Below are positions 17,679 to 26,587 of a stretch of 64,000 bases of DNA, piece by piece. Under the pieces are notes generated by a model. The model searched no databases. It saw only the letters and a program-made list of their open reading frames with translations, and was not told the origin of the DNA. The position numbers and the translations under genes were made by a program. Origin of the DNA: Planctomycetota bacterium (GTDB taxonomy: Bacteria > Planctomycetota > Phycisphaerae > UBA1845 > PWPN01); NCBI GenBank assembly GCA_029550525.1, contig JAKPHF010000046.1, positions 1 through 64,000 of the forward strand. The letters are read 5' to 3'. Every line of letters begins with the position of its first letter. The stretch's first letter is position 1.

Positions 17679-18413
17679 CTATCGACCATCACCAGAGGTT
17701 AGAGCAACCAATGGACGAAGATCAGTCCAGGTGTAATCCGGCTCGGCCGTACCGATATCGTGGATGCGGCACGTGCGGTTGACCCAGGCAGCCTTGATGC
17801 CCACCCCTCGCGCTCCGCCGACGTCGCTGTGCAGGGAGTCCCCGACGTGCACGACTCGATCCGGGGACCAGCCGGTCAGTTCGAGGGCCGTCTTGAAGAT
17901 CCCCGGTTCGGGCTTGTAGCTCCTGGCGGTTTCAGAGCTTACAACGAATTCGATGTCCAGGCCGTGGTGGGCCATGGCACTGCGCAGCTCATGGTCGTCG
18001 GCGTTGCTCACCACGCAAACCGGCACCTCCAGGGCGTCCAGCACTTCCTGGACCTCCTCAAAGATGGTCGGCCGGGCCAGGTACTCGTTGAAGCGGGCGA
18101 TGTACTTCTCCACGCAAATACGGCCGGTAAACGGCAGGAGCGCGTCGATGAGCGTGTCGCGTTCGATCTGCTTGAGGCACTGGAAGTTTTCGCAGTTGAC
18201 GGCCTCTACCGCCGCGAAGTACCGCTGGCCCCACTGAACGGCCAACGTCGGCGCATCCACGGTCAGCCCGTAGTCGTCGATGACTTGCCGACAGACCGCT
18301 TCGACCGCCTGAGCGTCCCCGCTGGCGATCGTGCCGTAGAAGTCGAGGAACACGCCCTGCCAGCGAATCTTCGCGCCGTCGCCGTTACCGCTGGAGCCGT
18401 TACCGCCCGTCAT
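17679..18413 (-). CDS. HAD-superfamily hydrolase (subfamily IA)
   Basis: 244 residues. Motif I is FLDFYGTIASGD; the usual DxDGT reads DFYGT, a common variant in this group. Motif II lies in VPVCVVSNADDHEL, motif III at the conserved Lys in TARSYKPEPGIF, and motif IV in VVHVGDSLHSDVGGARGVGI. The helical cap after motif I fits subfamily IA phosphatases acting on small phosphorylated metabolites. It has a glycine/asparagine-rich N-terminal tail (GGNGSSGNGDG) of unknown use. Substrate not predictable. Confidence 0.88.
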   Translation of the reverse strand: MTGGNGSSGNGDGAKIRWQGVFLDFYGTIASGDAQAVEAVCRQVIDDYGLTVDAPTLAVQWGQRYFAAVEAVNCENFQCLKQIERDTLIDALLPFTGRICVEKYIARFNEYLARPTIFEEVQEVLDALEVPVCVVSNADDHELRSAMAHHGLDIEFVVSSETARSYKPEPGIFKTALELTGWSPDRVVHVGDSLHSDVGGARGVGIKAAWVNRTCRIHDIGTAEPDYTWTDLRPLVALTSGDGR

Positions 18414-18506
18414 GCAAGCAGATTATACGCGCTACCGTGACGCAGGCATAGGCAGGCCCCCGAGCCAACCGCCGCCGGGGGAGAGTACGCAGTTCGCAGC
18501 GGCGAC

Positions 18507-19022
18507 TCAACAAAAGCTCGCCACAGGCCGAGCGATCTCGCGAAACGTGCGACGCGGGACGCTGACTGTTCCCCAGCCGGCGGAGCGTTTGCGGCAATGC
18601 CGGCGATAGTCGTCCAGTGCAATGGTCATAAACGCGTAGCAATGCCCCTCGTACGAGTGCGGCCGGCCGGCGGGCCAGCGATCGGCCGGCCCCTGCAACA
18701 GGTATGCGAAGACAAAGCGTGCCTCAAATTCGTCACCGAAGACCGCCTGCCATTCGCTTAGGCCGTCGAGATCCTCCTGCGTCACCCAGTTCTCCCAGTA
18801 ACGACCGGAGCCCCGGCCACTGCCGTCGAGATAAGGGAAGTTGCGGCCCTTGACGTCCACGATCCAGTGAACGTTCTCGGCGGGGTACACGAGGAAATCG
18901 AAGGATTTGATCTTGCTGCCCGAAAACAGCGTGCGGCGGGTCTCGTCCACCGGCACGTACGGAACGCCTCGTTGCTGGAGGTAATCCTCAAACGCGCTTT
19001 CGTAGTGCGAGTGGCGTTTCAT
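18507..19022 (-). CDS. HYExAFE-motif protein
   Basis: 171 residues from ATG 19022. The N-terminus MKRHSHYESAFEDYLQQRG contains the HYExAFE signature of a family I know mainly from Planctomycetota and Verrucomicrobiota. The next part (FSGSKIKSFDFLVYP, VHWIVDVKGRNFPYL) has the D...D-x-K spacing seen in PD-(D/E)xK-type nuclease folds. I infer, without proof, a restriction-nuclease-like fold. The frame can be extended upstream, but that would overlap hisS and add low-quality sequence. Upstream spacing to hisS is 31 nt and is filled with the AGCTC-type repeat. Function unknown. Confidence 0.78.
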   Translation of the reverse strand: MKRHSHYESAFEDYLQQRGVPYVPVDETRRTLFSGSKIKSFDFLVYPAENVHWIVDVKGRNFPYLDGSGRGSGRYWENWVTQEDLDGLSEWQAVFGDEFEARFVFAYLLQGPADRWPAGRPHSYEGHCYAFMTIALDDYRRHCRKRSAGWGTVSVPRRTFREIARPVASFC

Positions 19023-19053
19023 ACGAGCTATGAGCTCTGAGCTGTGAACCAGC

Positions 19054-20367
19054 TCACGTTTGGGCTTTTCCGCATTCTTCGACGAACGCTTCCACCCCCA
19101 TCTCGACCTGCTGACCGGTGGCCAGGTCCTTGACTGCCACCACCTGCCGATCCGCGAACTCCTGCCCCACGATGACCGCCTTGGCGGCGCGGGCGGCCGC
19201 GGCCGCCTTGAACTGCTTGCCGATCCCTTGGCGCTTGTAGCTGAATTCGGCCCGCACGCCCCGCTGGCGAAGCCGGCCCGCCAGCCGCAACACGATCGGG
19301 AAGAACTCCGGCGCCGCGTCAATGAGATAAACGTCCACTTGCGGCGGTTCGGCCAGCACCGTCGGCAGCTTGCCCAATTCGCGCAGCACGACCTCGATCA
19401 CCACGTCCGACGTGCCAAACCCGACGCCGGTCATGGGCGGCCCACCCAACACCTCGAGCAACTGGTCGTAACGGCCGCCGCCGCAGATTGCCCGCTGGAG
19501 TTCACCCTTGCCGAAACCCTCGAATACGATGCCCGTGTAGTACGCCAACCCGCGCACCACGCCCATATCGAACGCGCAGTACTCGCCGACCCCCATCTCG
19601 CCCAGCAACCGGAACAGCTCGCGCAGCCGGGCCATTTCGCGCTCGGCCGCCTCGTTGCCCGCCGCGATGCCGGCCAGTTCGTCGAGCCCGGTGTGGCCGG
19701 CGGCCCGGGCGATGGACATCAGCGTGTCGTATTCGTCCACCGAGCGTGTGGTCTTCTGCACGCTCTCGGCAAACACGTCCTCCGGCAGCTTGTCGCGTTT
19801 GTCGAGCACGGCGAAGATCTCGGCGTGCCGATCGACGTCGAACCCGCGAGCCACCAGCAGCGCCGACAACAGCGACCGCGAGTTGATCTTCATGACCATG
19901 TCGGCCGGCGTGAGCCCGACCTCACGGAAGAAGTCGATCGCCACGAACACGCATTCGGCATCGGCGATCACGTCGTCGACGCCGAGCACGTCGATGTTCC
20001 ACTGGAAAAACTCGCGCAGCCGGCCGCGTTGAGGCCGCTCGGCCCGGCACAGCCGAGGCATGCTGAACCACTTGATGGGCCGCGACAGACTATTGGCTCG
20101 GGCCCCCACCATCCGGGCGAGCGTCGGTGTCATCTCAGGCCGGATGGCCAGCTCACGTCCTCCACGATCCTCGAAGTGGAACAGTTCCGAGACGATGCCT
20201 TCGCCGCTCTTGGCCCGGTACAGGTCCAGCAATTCGAAGATGGGTCCGTCGTACTCCTGGAAGCCGTTGCGCAGCGACGTGCGCCGCCAGGCGTCCATGA
20301 TCCAGTTACGGACGGCCATGTCCTCGGGATAGAAATCGCGCGTGCCTTTGGGTGCTTGAAACTTCAT
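19054..20367 (-). CDS. hisS: Histidyl-tRNA synthetase
   Basis: Class II aminoacyl-tRNA synthetase, 437 residues, normal for the family. It charges tRNA-His with histidine in the cytoplasm. Visible: MKFQAPKGTRDFYPEDMAVR at the start, motif 1 region around YDGPIFELLDLY, motif 2 (PRLCRAERPQRGRLREFFQW), the histidine-binding RGLAYYTGIVFEGF, and motif 3 before ~residue 330. The C-terminal anticodon-binding domain begins at VDVYLIDAAPEFFPI and includes RAEFSYKRQGIGKQFKAA. ATG at 20367 gives the canonical N-terminus. Confidence 0.96.
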   Translation of the reverse strand: MKFQAPKGTRDFYPEDMAVRNWIMDAWRRTSLRNGFQEYDGPIFELLDLYRAKSGEGIVSELFHFEDRGGRELAIRPEMTPTLARMVGARANSLSRPIKWFSMPRLCRAERPQRGRLREFFQWNIDVLGVDDVIADAECVFVAIDFFREVGLTPADMVMKINSRSLLSALLVARGFDVDRHAEIFAVLDKRDKLPEDVFAESVQKTTRSVDEYDTLMSIARAAGHTGLDELAGIAAGNEAAEREMARLRELFRLLGEMGVGEYCAFDMGVVRGLAYYTGIVFEGFGKGELQRAICGGGRYDQLLEVLGGPPMTGVGFGTSDVVIEVVLRELGKLPTVLAEPPQVDVYLIDAAPEFFPIVLRLAGRLRQRGVRAEFSYKRQGIGKQFKAAAAARAAKAVIVGQEFADRQVVAVKDLATGQQVEMGVEAFVEECGKAQT

Positions 20368-20368
20368 G

Positions 20369-20433
20369 GGCTATGAGCTATGGAGCCAGAGCTGGCTGAC
20401 AGCGGTCAGCTGAGAGCCAAGAGCTGACAGCTC
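20369..20433. repeat. AGCTC/GAGCT-type low-complexity repeat upstream of hisS
   Basis: The 65 nt between hisS and the next gene consist of imperfect units such as GGCTATGAGCTATGG, GGTCAGCTGAGAGCC and AAGAGCTGACAGCTCC. Related runs occur at 19025-19053, 23399-23430, 40509-40540, 40611-40664, 53713-53787 and 62051-62113, always in intergenic DNA or at gene ends. Function unknown. Confidence 0.7.
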
Positions 20434-20517
20434 CTCCTGACAAGTAGCTTTTTCTGTGTCTCGGTGTCTCTGTGGTTCCCTGCGATTAGTTGTGGTCCAA
20501 CTCGATGCGGTTGGACT

Positions 20518-21015
20518 TCATGCCGACTTCAACAGGCGCACGGGTAATGCCGCTCGCGCCTTCGACTTGCGCTGCGGCGTTTTCGCCCGCCGGGTCTTGG
20601 CCCGATTCTTGCTGGCCGACTTGGCCCGGGTCCGGCGGCGTTTCCGCTGCTCGGCCAGGTATTGCTTGGCGTACTGCTCGATCTGGTCGGCTTCGGTGAA
20701 CAAGTGCTCGTAGTCGTAGTCGTCGCCGTGCCAGTCGCAGTTCTTAGTGGTGTACTCGCGGCAGATCGCCGGCCGTTTCTCGTACACGCCGCAACGATTG
20801 TCGGGCAGCAGTTCCTTACAGGGCCGGTTGATCTGCATGTACCAGCGGCCCTTCTCCACGAAGATGATGGTGTCCTGATGGTAGATGTACCATCGAAGAT
20901 CCTCGAAGTCGCGCTTCGTGGTCGGCTTGTCAATCTCGAAGGCAAAATAGCGGCAACACAGCGCCACGCACTGTTCGCACAGGCTGTTCACGTCTTTGAG
21001 AATCGGGAGCCTCAC
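20518..21015 (-). CDS. YkgJ-family cysteine cluster protein
   Basis: 165 residues starting with GTG at 21015 (AAGGTGA upstream). The first ~100 residues hold the Cys cluster: LCEQCVALCCRYFAFEI, RPCKELLPDNRCGVYEKRP and an AICREYTTKNCDW segment. This matches the putative zinc- or Fe-S-binding YkgJ/UPF0153 family, whose role is unknown. The C-terminal ~50 residues are almost all Lys, Arg and Ala (KRRRTRAKSASKNRAKTRRA), a basic tail that could bind nucleic acid; the core family lacks it. Confidence 0.85.
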   Translation of the reverse strand: MRLPILKDVNSLCEQCVALCCRYFAFEIDKPTTKRDFEDLRWYIYHQDTIIFVEKGRWYMQINRPCKELLPDNRCGVYEKRPAICREYTTKNCDWHGDDYDYEHLFTEADQIEQYAKQYLAEQRKRRRTRAKSASKNRAKTRRAKTPQRKSKARAALPVRLLKSA

Positions 21016-21421
21016 GCGTTCACCTTGTTCTCACGAGCCATACGTCAACGATCGGTTTGGTCCGTCCGCGATACGACTCGCAAGCTGCTTGATCCATTCG
21101 GACATCAACTCGCCGGCGGGTCCATCCGGGTACGTATTTAGCGTGCGGCACCTTTTCGCCCCTACGGGGCGAAACCGCGCCGATCTCTTGCCCGCTGGAC
21201 ACGTACCCATCCGCCGGCGGCAGGCTCCGATTCTAAGGCCCCCCCTACCCGACAGCAACCGGCGACGGCAGGCGGCCGCCATTCTTTTCGCCGGGAGACG
21301 GGCGGCTTCAGCCAGACGCTTCTATACAGCGAAAGGCCAACCGCTATACTGAATTCCTGAGATCATCCACTTAATGGCCCGCCCGGCGCAGGCAGCCTGC
21401 GGGACGGGGGAGCGAAGAACG
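21016..21421. other. Intergenic region upstream of rsmD
   Basis: 406 nt between the divergent YkgJ-like and rsmD genes. It contains a perfect 9-bp hairpin at 21154-21174 (TTTCGCCCC, loop TAC, GGGGCGAAA). A TATACT box at about 21346 is a possible -10 for rsmD, but no matching -35 was found. A 24-codon minus-strand frame (21105-21031, begins MSEWIKQLASRIADG) ends 16 nt before the YkgJ-like start and has only a weak ribosome binding site. I make no gene call. Confidence 0.45.
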
Positions 21422-22036
21422 ATGCGGATCGTTGCAGGCAAATGGCGTGGACGGCGTGTGGCCGCCCCCGACACCATGGATACCCGGCCCATTCTCGACC
21501 GGGCCAAGGTAGTCCTGTTCGACATGCTGGGCCATCGGCTGGCTCAGCCGGGGTCGCTGCCGCCGCTGGCCGTCCTCGACCTGTTCGCCGGCAGCGGGGC
21601 TCTGGGCATCGAAGCACTGTCGCGAGGCGCACGCTACTGCCTGTTTGTCGAGCAGAGCCGGCCCATTGCCGCCATCATCCGCAAGAACCTCGATTCGCTG
21701 GAGATCATCCGCGAAGCCGACGTTCTCCAGGCCGACGTCACCCGGGCGGCGTTTAAGCCGCCGCCGCTCCTGCCCGATACTCCGGATGCACCCGCACGCT
21801 ACGGCCTGGTGTTCGTCGATCCGCCCTATCGGCTGTTGAAAGGTCGCACGCCTGCTGCCGGGCTGCGCGATCTGTTCCGAACGCTCGCCCACAGTCCGCT
21901 CATCGACCCCGATGCCCTCATCGTTGTACGCCACGAAGCGCAGGATGCCACCAGCCCGGATCTCGCCCCACTCGTCGAGCAGGAACGCCGCGACGTGGGC
22001 AACATGACGTTCCGCTTCATGGTGCGGCCGGTGTGA
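21422..22036 (+). CDS. rsmD: 16S rRNA (guanine(966)-N(2))-methyltransferase RsmD
   Basis: Methylates G966 of 16S rRNA using S-adenosylmethionine. 204 residues from ATG 21422, chosen because GGGGGAG sits just upstream and MRIVAGKWRGRRVAAP is the canonical N-terminus. Visible: TRPILDRAKVVLFDML, the SAM-binding LDLFAGSGALGIEALSRGA, and the catalytic DPPY in LVFVDPPYRLL. It is followed 82 nt later by cca on the same strand. Confidence 0.95.
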   Translation: MRIVAGKWRGRRVAAPDTMDTRPILDRAKVVLFDMLGHRLAQPGSLPPLAVLDLFAGSGALGIEALSRGARYCLFVEQSRPIAAIIRKNLDSLEIIREADVLQADVTRAAFKPPPLLPDTPDAPARYGLVFVDPPYRLLKGRTPAAGLRDLFRTLAHSPLIDPDALIVVRHEAQDATSPDLAPLVEQERRDVGNMTFRFMVRPV

Positions 22037-22118
22037 AAAAGCACGACACGGCGACGCGGAGACGCGGCGAAGGAACAGACCGTTATCCCTTCCCAGATAG
22101 ATCCGTTAAGATCGAGGA

Positions 22119-23405
22119 ATGTCGCGACGATCCCTTTCCATCCAGGATGCCGCGCTGGCCGTGGTGAAGCGGCTGCGCGACGCCGGTCACGAGGCGCTGT
22201 GGGCGGGCGGCTGCGTGCGGGACATGCTTCTGGGCATCGAGCCCAGCGATATCGACGTGGCCACGAGCGCCCACCCGCCGCAAATCGTCGAGCTGTTCCG
22301 CCGCACCCGCGAAGTGGGCGTGCAGTTCGGCGTGGTGCTGGTCAAGCAGGGCCCGCACTGGATCGAAGTGGCCACGTTCCGCACGGACGTGAACTACGTG
22401 GACGGTCGCCGCCCGGAGCGTGTGGTCTTCACTACCGCCGAGGAGGACGCCCAGCGTCGCGACTTCACCATCAACGGTCTGTTCTACGATCCGCTCGATC
22501 GGCGCGTCATCGACTACGTCGGCGGCGAGCAGGATGTCCGGTCGGGCATCGTGCGGGCCATCGGCGAGCCTTCGCATCGCTTCGCGGAGGACCACCTGCG
22601 CTTGCTGCGAGCCGTGCGGTTCACCACACGATTCGGCTTTCAACTCGATCCGGCCACCGCCGCGGCCATCCGCGAGCACGCCGCCGGATTGGCGCGAATC
22701 AGCGCCGAGCGCATCCGCGAGGAACTGCAGAAAATGCTCGAGCGGCCCACTCGCGCCGACTCGCTGCGGCTCATCGGTGATCTGGGCTTGCTGCCGTTCC
22801 TCTGGCCCAATGCCCGCTGGACGGATGAGCAACTCCAGCGAGCCATCCGGGTCCTGGCCGCGCTGCCCGCCGAGGCGGACTTCGTGCTGTCGCTGGCCGG
22901 CCTGCTCCGTGAGCACCCGCTCCGCGAGGTCCGGCGGATCGGCCGCGCTTTGCGCTGCAGTAACGACGAGATCGCCGACTTGGCCTGGCTGGTCGAACGC
23001 CTCGACACCATCCATGTGGCCGAGCTCGTTTGCCTGCCCGAGTTCAAGCGGCTCGTGGCCCATCGGCGATTCGACGATTTGTTGGCGCTGCATCGTGCCG
23101 TCTGTATCGCCCAGAACCTGTCGCTGGACGCCCATGAGGCCGCCCGGCGACGTCGCGACGAAATCCCCCCGGACCAGATCGCCCCTCCACCGCTGGTTAC
23201 CGGCGATGACTTGATCGCTCTCGGCCTGACGCCCGGTCCGTTGTTTGGTGCCGTATTGGAGGCACTGTACGACGAGCAGTTGGACAACCGCATCACCCAA
23301 CGCGAGCAGGCACTGGAAAGGATGCGACGATTGGTCGTGGACTATCAGCGGCGAATGACGAATGACGAAGGAACCCCGAGCGACGAATCCTTTTCCGGCT
23401 CATAG
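22119..23405 (+). CDS. cca: CCA tRNA nucleotidyltransferase / poly(A) polymerase family
   Basis: 428 residues, class II nucleotidyltransferase. It adds or repairs the 3' CCA of tRNAs, or polyadenylates RNA; sequence alone does not separate these. The head domain has WAGGCVRDMLLGIEPSDIDVA (two catalytic Asp), QFGVVLVKQ, and the template-like RRDFTINGLFYDP. The neck has LRAVRFTTRFGFQLD and RISAERIREELQKML. No HD phosphohydrolase domain is present. The C-terminus is odd: after VVDYQRR the frame continues through repeat-like DNA (GAATGACGAATGACGAAGG) and reads MTNDEGTPSDESFSGS before stopping at 23405. The tail is probably not functional. Confidence 0.9.
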   Translation: MSRRSLSIQDAALAVVKRLRDAGHEALWAGGCVRDMLLGIEPSDIDVATSAHPPQIVELFRRTREVGVQFGVVLVKQGPHWIEVATFRTDVNYVDGRRPERVVFTTAEEDAQRRDFTINGLFYDPLDRRVIDYVGGEQDVRSGIVRAIGEPSHRFAEDHLRLLRAVRFTTRFGFQLDPATAAAIREHAAGLARISAERIREELQKMLERPTRADSLRLIGDLGLLPFLWPNARWTDEQLQRAIRVLAALPAEADFVLSLAGLLREHPLREVRRIGRALRCSNDEIADLAWLVERLDTIHVAELVCLPEFKRLVAHRRFDDLLALHRAVCIAQNLSLDAHEAARRRRDEIPPDQIAPPPLVTGDDLIALGLTPGPLFGAVLEALYDEQLDNRITQREQALERMRRLVVDYQRRMTNDEGTPSDESFSGS

Positions 23406-23430
23406 CTCAGAGCTCATAGCTCAGAGCTTC
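23353..23430. repeat. Repeat DNA overlapping the 3' end of cca
   Basis: GAATGACGAATGACGAAGGA (an 8-bp GAATGACG unit repeated, 23353-23372) lies inside the cca frame. It is followed by an AGCTC-type run from 23399 (CATAGCTCAGAGCTCATAGC). A looser relative of the first motif (AACGACAAATGAGAAATGCG) lies between pyrG and kdsB near 26518. Confidence 0.55.
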
Positions 23431-23434
23431 TTCG

Positions 23435-24691
23435 TTACTCCGCGACCAATGTCTCGGCCTTCAGACTCGCTTCCTGTCGGACCGCCCGCCACCAGTCATA
23501 ACCGATGAGCGCGGCCAGCGTGACATAGCAGGCTGGAACAATATAGAAGGCGGCGCTCAGGCCCATCCTGTCGCCCAGGTACCCCATGAGCCAGGTGAAC
23601 ACGCCGCAACCGGGAATGCCCGCGCAGCTCAGCAGGATGAACAGCATGGTGGTGTCGGCCGTGGGTAGGCGGTCGGCGCAATAGCTCTGCACGCTGGGCC
23701 AGAATGGAGCGGTGGCGATGCCGGCCAGGAACAGCAGCCCGAACAGCAGCCACAAGCTGGTCAGCCACGGAAATGCCAGCGTGATGAGCGTGCCGGCGAT
23801 CGCCGACCCCACGATAAGATTCTTGAGCTGGTGCTGGCGGATCAGGTAACCCCACCCCGTGCGCCCGAGCACCATTCCCGCGGCGAAGCACGCGGTCCCC
23901 ACGCCGCCGGCCCAGGCCGCGTCGAGGAAATGCAACTGGATGAAGCTCGCGCACCAGAACGTCAGGCAGAACTCGCCGCCCCCCGCGACGAACATGGCCG
24001 CGAAGAACAGCCAGAAACCGCGCAGCCGCAGAATCGTACCCATCTGGCGACAGACGGTGGTCCAGTGAATGGGCTCGAGATGTTCGGGGAAGGTCTGCCG
24101 CCGCGACCGCACCAGCAGCAATCCCGCGGAGACAAAGGCCAGCGCCGCCGTCGCCGCAACGGGCACGCGCCAGTTCACACCGAGCGAGATCAACCCGCCC
24201 GACGCGAGCACGGTCACCAGGATACCGACGGACCAGAACGAATGGGCGAAGTTGATGTATCGCCCCGGCTCGTCCGGATGCAGATTCTGCGCGAACGGCG
24301 TGGCCAGCCCTTCGACGATGCCCTCGCCGAATCCAGCGATCACCAGCGCCGCCAGCAGCACGCCGTAAACGGGCGCGGTCGCACACAGCGCGACGCCCAA
24401 CCCCATGAGGGCCACCGAGGCACCGAGCGTGAACCGCTTGCCCCAGCGCCCTGCGGCAAAACCGCACAAGAGCATGGAGACCATCATGGACAGCGTCCGC
24501 CCGACGTGCAGAGCGCCGCCGGCCGTCATGCCGCCCGACTCGAGCGAGAAGCCCAGGTCGCGAGCCAGGGCGACCAGCGCCACCGGGACGACCACCGAGC
24601 CTGCCGCATATGAGAAAAAGCTGGCAAACAGCGCATAGTCGTACAGGCCGAACGCCATTCGGCGGGAACGACGGTTGTCCGGTGAGCTCAT
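23435..24691 (-). CDS. Major facilitator superfamily transporter
   Basis: 418-residue inner-membrane transporter with about twelve hydrophobic segments, for example FASFFSYAAGSVVVPVALVA, VYGVLLAALVIAGFGEGIVE, GFWLFFAAMFVAGGGEFCLT and LWLLFGLLFLAGIATAPFWP. The loop after TM2 (GFAAGRWGKRFTLG) matches the MFS 2-3 loop motif. The overall pattern is like the FucP/NarK-type sugar porters, but the substrate cannot be told. It begins 27 nt after the stop of pyrG on the same strand and may be read through from it. Confidence 0.87.
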   Translation of the reverse strand: MSSPDNRRSRRMAFGLYDYALFASFFSYAAGSVVVPVALVALARDLGFSLESGGMTAGGALHVGRTLSMMVSMLLCGFAAGRWGKRFTLGASVALMGLGVALCATAPVYGVLLAALVIAGFGEGIVEGLATPFAQNLHPDEPGRYINFAHSFWSVGILVTVLASGGLISLGVNWRVPVAATAALAFVSAGLLLVRSRRQTFPEHLEPIHWTTVCRQMGTILRLRGFWLFFAAMFVAGGGEFCLTFWCASFIQLHFLDAAWAGGVGTACFAAGMVLGRTGWGYLIRQHQLKNLIVGSAIAGTLITLAFPWLTSLWLLFGLLFLAGIATAPFWPSVQSYCADRLPTADTTMLFILLSCAGIPGCGVFTWLMGYLGDRMGLSAAFYIVPACYVTLAALIGYDWWRAVRQEASLKAETLVAE

Positions 24692-24718
24692 CAGGCGTGT
24701 CTCGAGGCGAAGATTATC

Positions 24719-26491
24719 TCAAGTCGTCATGCCGGCCCCGGGGGCAGGCGCGGGTATGTGCTCCGGCCGGGTAGCGGCCGCCCGTTCGAGCGCCGCCCGG
24801 ACCAGACCGCGGAAGAACGGTTGAGGCCGCAGCGGCCGGCTCTGGAACTCCGGATGCGCTTGCGTGCCCACGAAGTACGGGTGGACGCTCCGCGGCAGTT
24901 CCAGTATCTGCATGATGGGGTAGTCGGGGGCCTTGCCCGAGAAGATGAGCCCGCCAGCTTCGAGCCGCTCGATGTACTGCGGATCCACCTCATAACGATG
25001 GCGGAAGCGCAACCGGACTTCCGGCGCGTTGTTGAACAACTCGGCGGCGAGCGTGCCGGGTTTGATCTGGACGTCGCGGCCGCCCAGCCGCATGTTGCCT
25101 CCCAGCCCCTCTATTTGCTTCTGCTCGGGCAGGATGTCCACCACCGGGTGCGGCGTGTCCGAGTCGATCTCCGTACTGTTGGCGCCGGTCAGGCCGCAGA
25201 CGTTGCGGGCAAACTCGACCACTGCCATCTGGAAGCCATAGCAGATTCCCAAATATGGGATGCGATTCTCGCGAACGTACTTGATGCAGGCGATCTTGCC
25301 TTCCGTGCCCCGGACGCCGAAACCTCCCGGCACGATCACGCCCTGCAAGCCGGCGAGGTGCTCGCCCGCGTTGGCGTCGGTAATGTCGGTGGTATCCACC
25401 CAGACGATTTCAACGCGGCAATTTTCGGCCGCCCCACAATGCTCCAGTGCGTGAATAATGCTGGCGTAGCTGTCGCGGACGGACGTGTACTTGCCCATGA
25501 TCCCGATACGAACCTGGCGGCTCACCGAACGGATTCGCCGGGCGAAGTCGTTCCACTCCTGTCGCCGCAGGCTCTCGTTCACGGGGTCGATGCGGTCGCG
25601 CAGCTGCAGGATATCGATGACTCGTTCCTCGAGGCTGGCCCCCCGCAGCATCTCGGGAATGAGATAGATGCTGTCGATGTCGTGCATGGAAAAGACATTT
25701 TCCATGGGCACGTTGCTGTACAAGGCCAGCTTCTCGCGGACCTTGCGGGTCACCGGCTCCTTGCCTCGGCAGGCGATGATGTGGGGCTGAATACCCAGGC
25801 CAAGCAGGCTCTTGATGCCCAACTGGGCAGCCTTGGACTTCTGCTCGCCCAGCATGGGCGGGTTGAGGATGTAGGTCAAAGCCACGAAGGCGCAGGAGTT
25901 GGGCCCTTCCTCAAAGGCCAACTCGCGCATGGCCTCGATGTAGTACGCGTTCTCGACGTCACCCACCGTGCCGCCGATCTCCACGAAAACCACGTCGGCA
26001 TCCGACGTAACCGCCAGCTCGCGCAGCTTGCTCTTCACCTCGCCGGTGACGTGCGGGATCATTTGCACGTCGCGTCCCAGGTAGCTGCCCTTGCGTTCCT
26101 TTTCGAGTACGCGAGTGAAGATCTGCCCGCTGGTCGCGAAGTTCAGCCGGGACAGGTTCTGGTCGAGCAGCCGCTCGTACGTGCCCAGATCCATGTCCGT
26201 CTCCATGCCGTCGTCCAGCACGAAGACTTCGCCATGGCGATACGGGTTCAACGTGCCCGAATCGATGTTCAGATAGCCCTCGAGCTTGATGGGGGCGACG
26301 GTCAGCCCCTTGTCCTGCAGGCACTTGGCCAGCGAGCTGGAGAAGATGCCCTTGCCCAAGCCGCTCATCACCGTGCCGAACACGATGACGTACTTGGTCT
26401 TGCCCGGCTTGTAGCCGGCCGGTTTGGGAGCGTAGAACTCCGTTTCATCCGAGGCGTAACTCAGCGACGCCAGCATTTTCTCCGGATCCAT
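24719..26491 (-). CDS. pyrG: CTP synthase (glutamine-hydrolysing)
   Basis: Makes CTP from UTP, ATP and glutamine. 590 residues against about 545 usual; the extra ~30 form an N-terminal extension (MDPEKMLASLSYASDETEFY) before KTKYVIVFG. The synthase domain has GTVMSGLGKGIFSSSLAK, VAPIKLEGYLNIDSGTLNPY and HGEVFVLDDGMETDMDLG. The first glycine pair of the P-loop reads GT instead of the usual GG. The glutaminase domain has the nucleophile Cys in YLGICYGFQMAVVEFARNV and the His/Glu pair in GTQAHPEFQSRP. It lies downstream of kdsB, a common pairing because KdsB consumes CTP. Confidence 0.96.
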   Translation of the reverse strand: MDPEKMLASLSYASDETEFYAPKPAGYKPGKTKYVIVFGTVMSGLGKGIFSSSLAKCLQDKGLTVAPIKLEGYLNIDSGTLNPYRHGEVFVLDDGMETDMDLGTYERLLDQNLSRLNFATSGQIFTRVLEKERKGSYLGRDVQMIPHVTGEVKSKLRELAVTSDADVVFVEIGGTVGDVENAYYIEAMRELAFEEGPNSCAFVALTYILNPPMLGEQKSKAAQLGIKSLLGLGIQPHIIACRGKEPVTRKVREKLALYSNVPMENVFSMHDIDSIYLIPEMLRGASLEERVIDILQLRDRIDPVNESLRRQEWNDFARRIRSVSRQVRIGIMGKYTSVRDSYASIIHALEHCGAAENCRVEIVWVDTTDITDANAGEHLAGLQGVIVPGGFGVRGTEGKIACIKYVRENRIPYLGICYGFQMAVVEFARNVCGLTGANSTEIDSDTPHPVVDILPEQKQIEGLGGNMRLGGRDVQIKPGTLAAELFNNAPEVRLRFRHRYEVDPQYIERLEAGGLIFSGKAPDYPIMQILELPRSVHPYFVGTQAHPEFQSRPLRPQPFFRGLVRAALERAAATRPEHIPAPAPGAGMTT

Positions 26492-26587
26492 GGTCGCGTA
26501 CCCCGTTGCCGAGTGAGAAACGACAAATGAGAAATGCGAAGCATGACCTCATCGGCGAGGTTCCTTCCACTTCTCACCGGCGACGTC

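Noticed and set aside
21103-21174. Small RNA or terminator at the 21154 hairpin
   Set aside because: The 9-bp hairpin is perfect, but no promoter, T-tract or conserved context supports a gene or terminator; noted only as intergenic content.
24758-26530. 590-codon plus-strand frame opposite pyrG
   Set aside because: Antisense shadow of a conserved gene in high-GC DNA; the peptide has no family resemblance while pyrG on the other strand is unmistakable.
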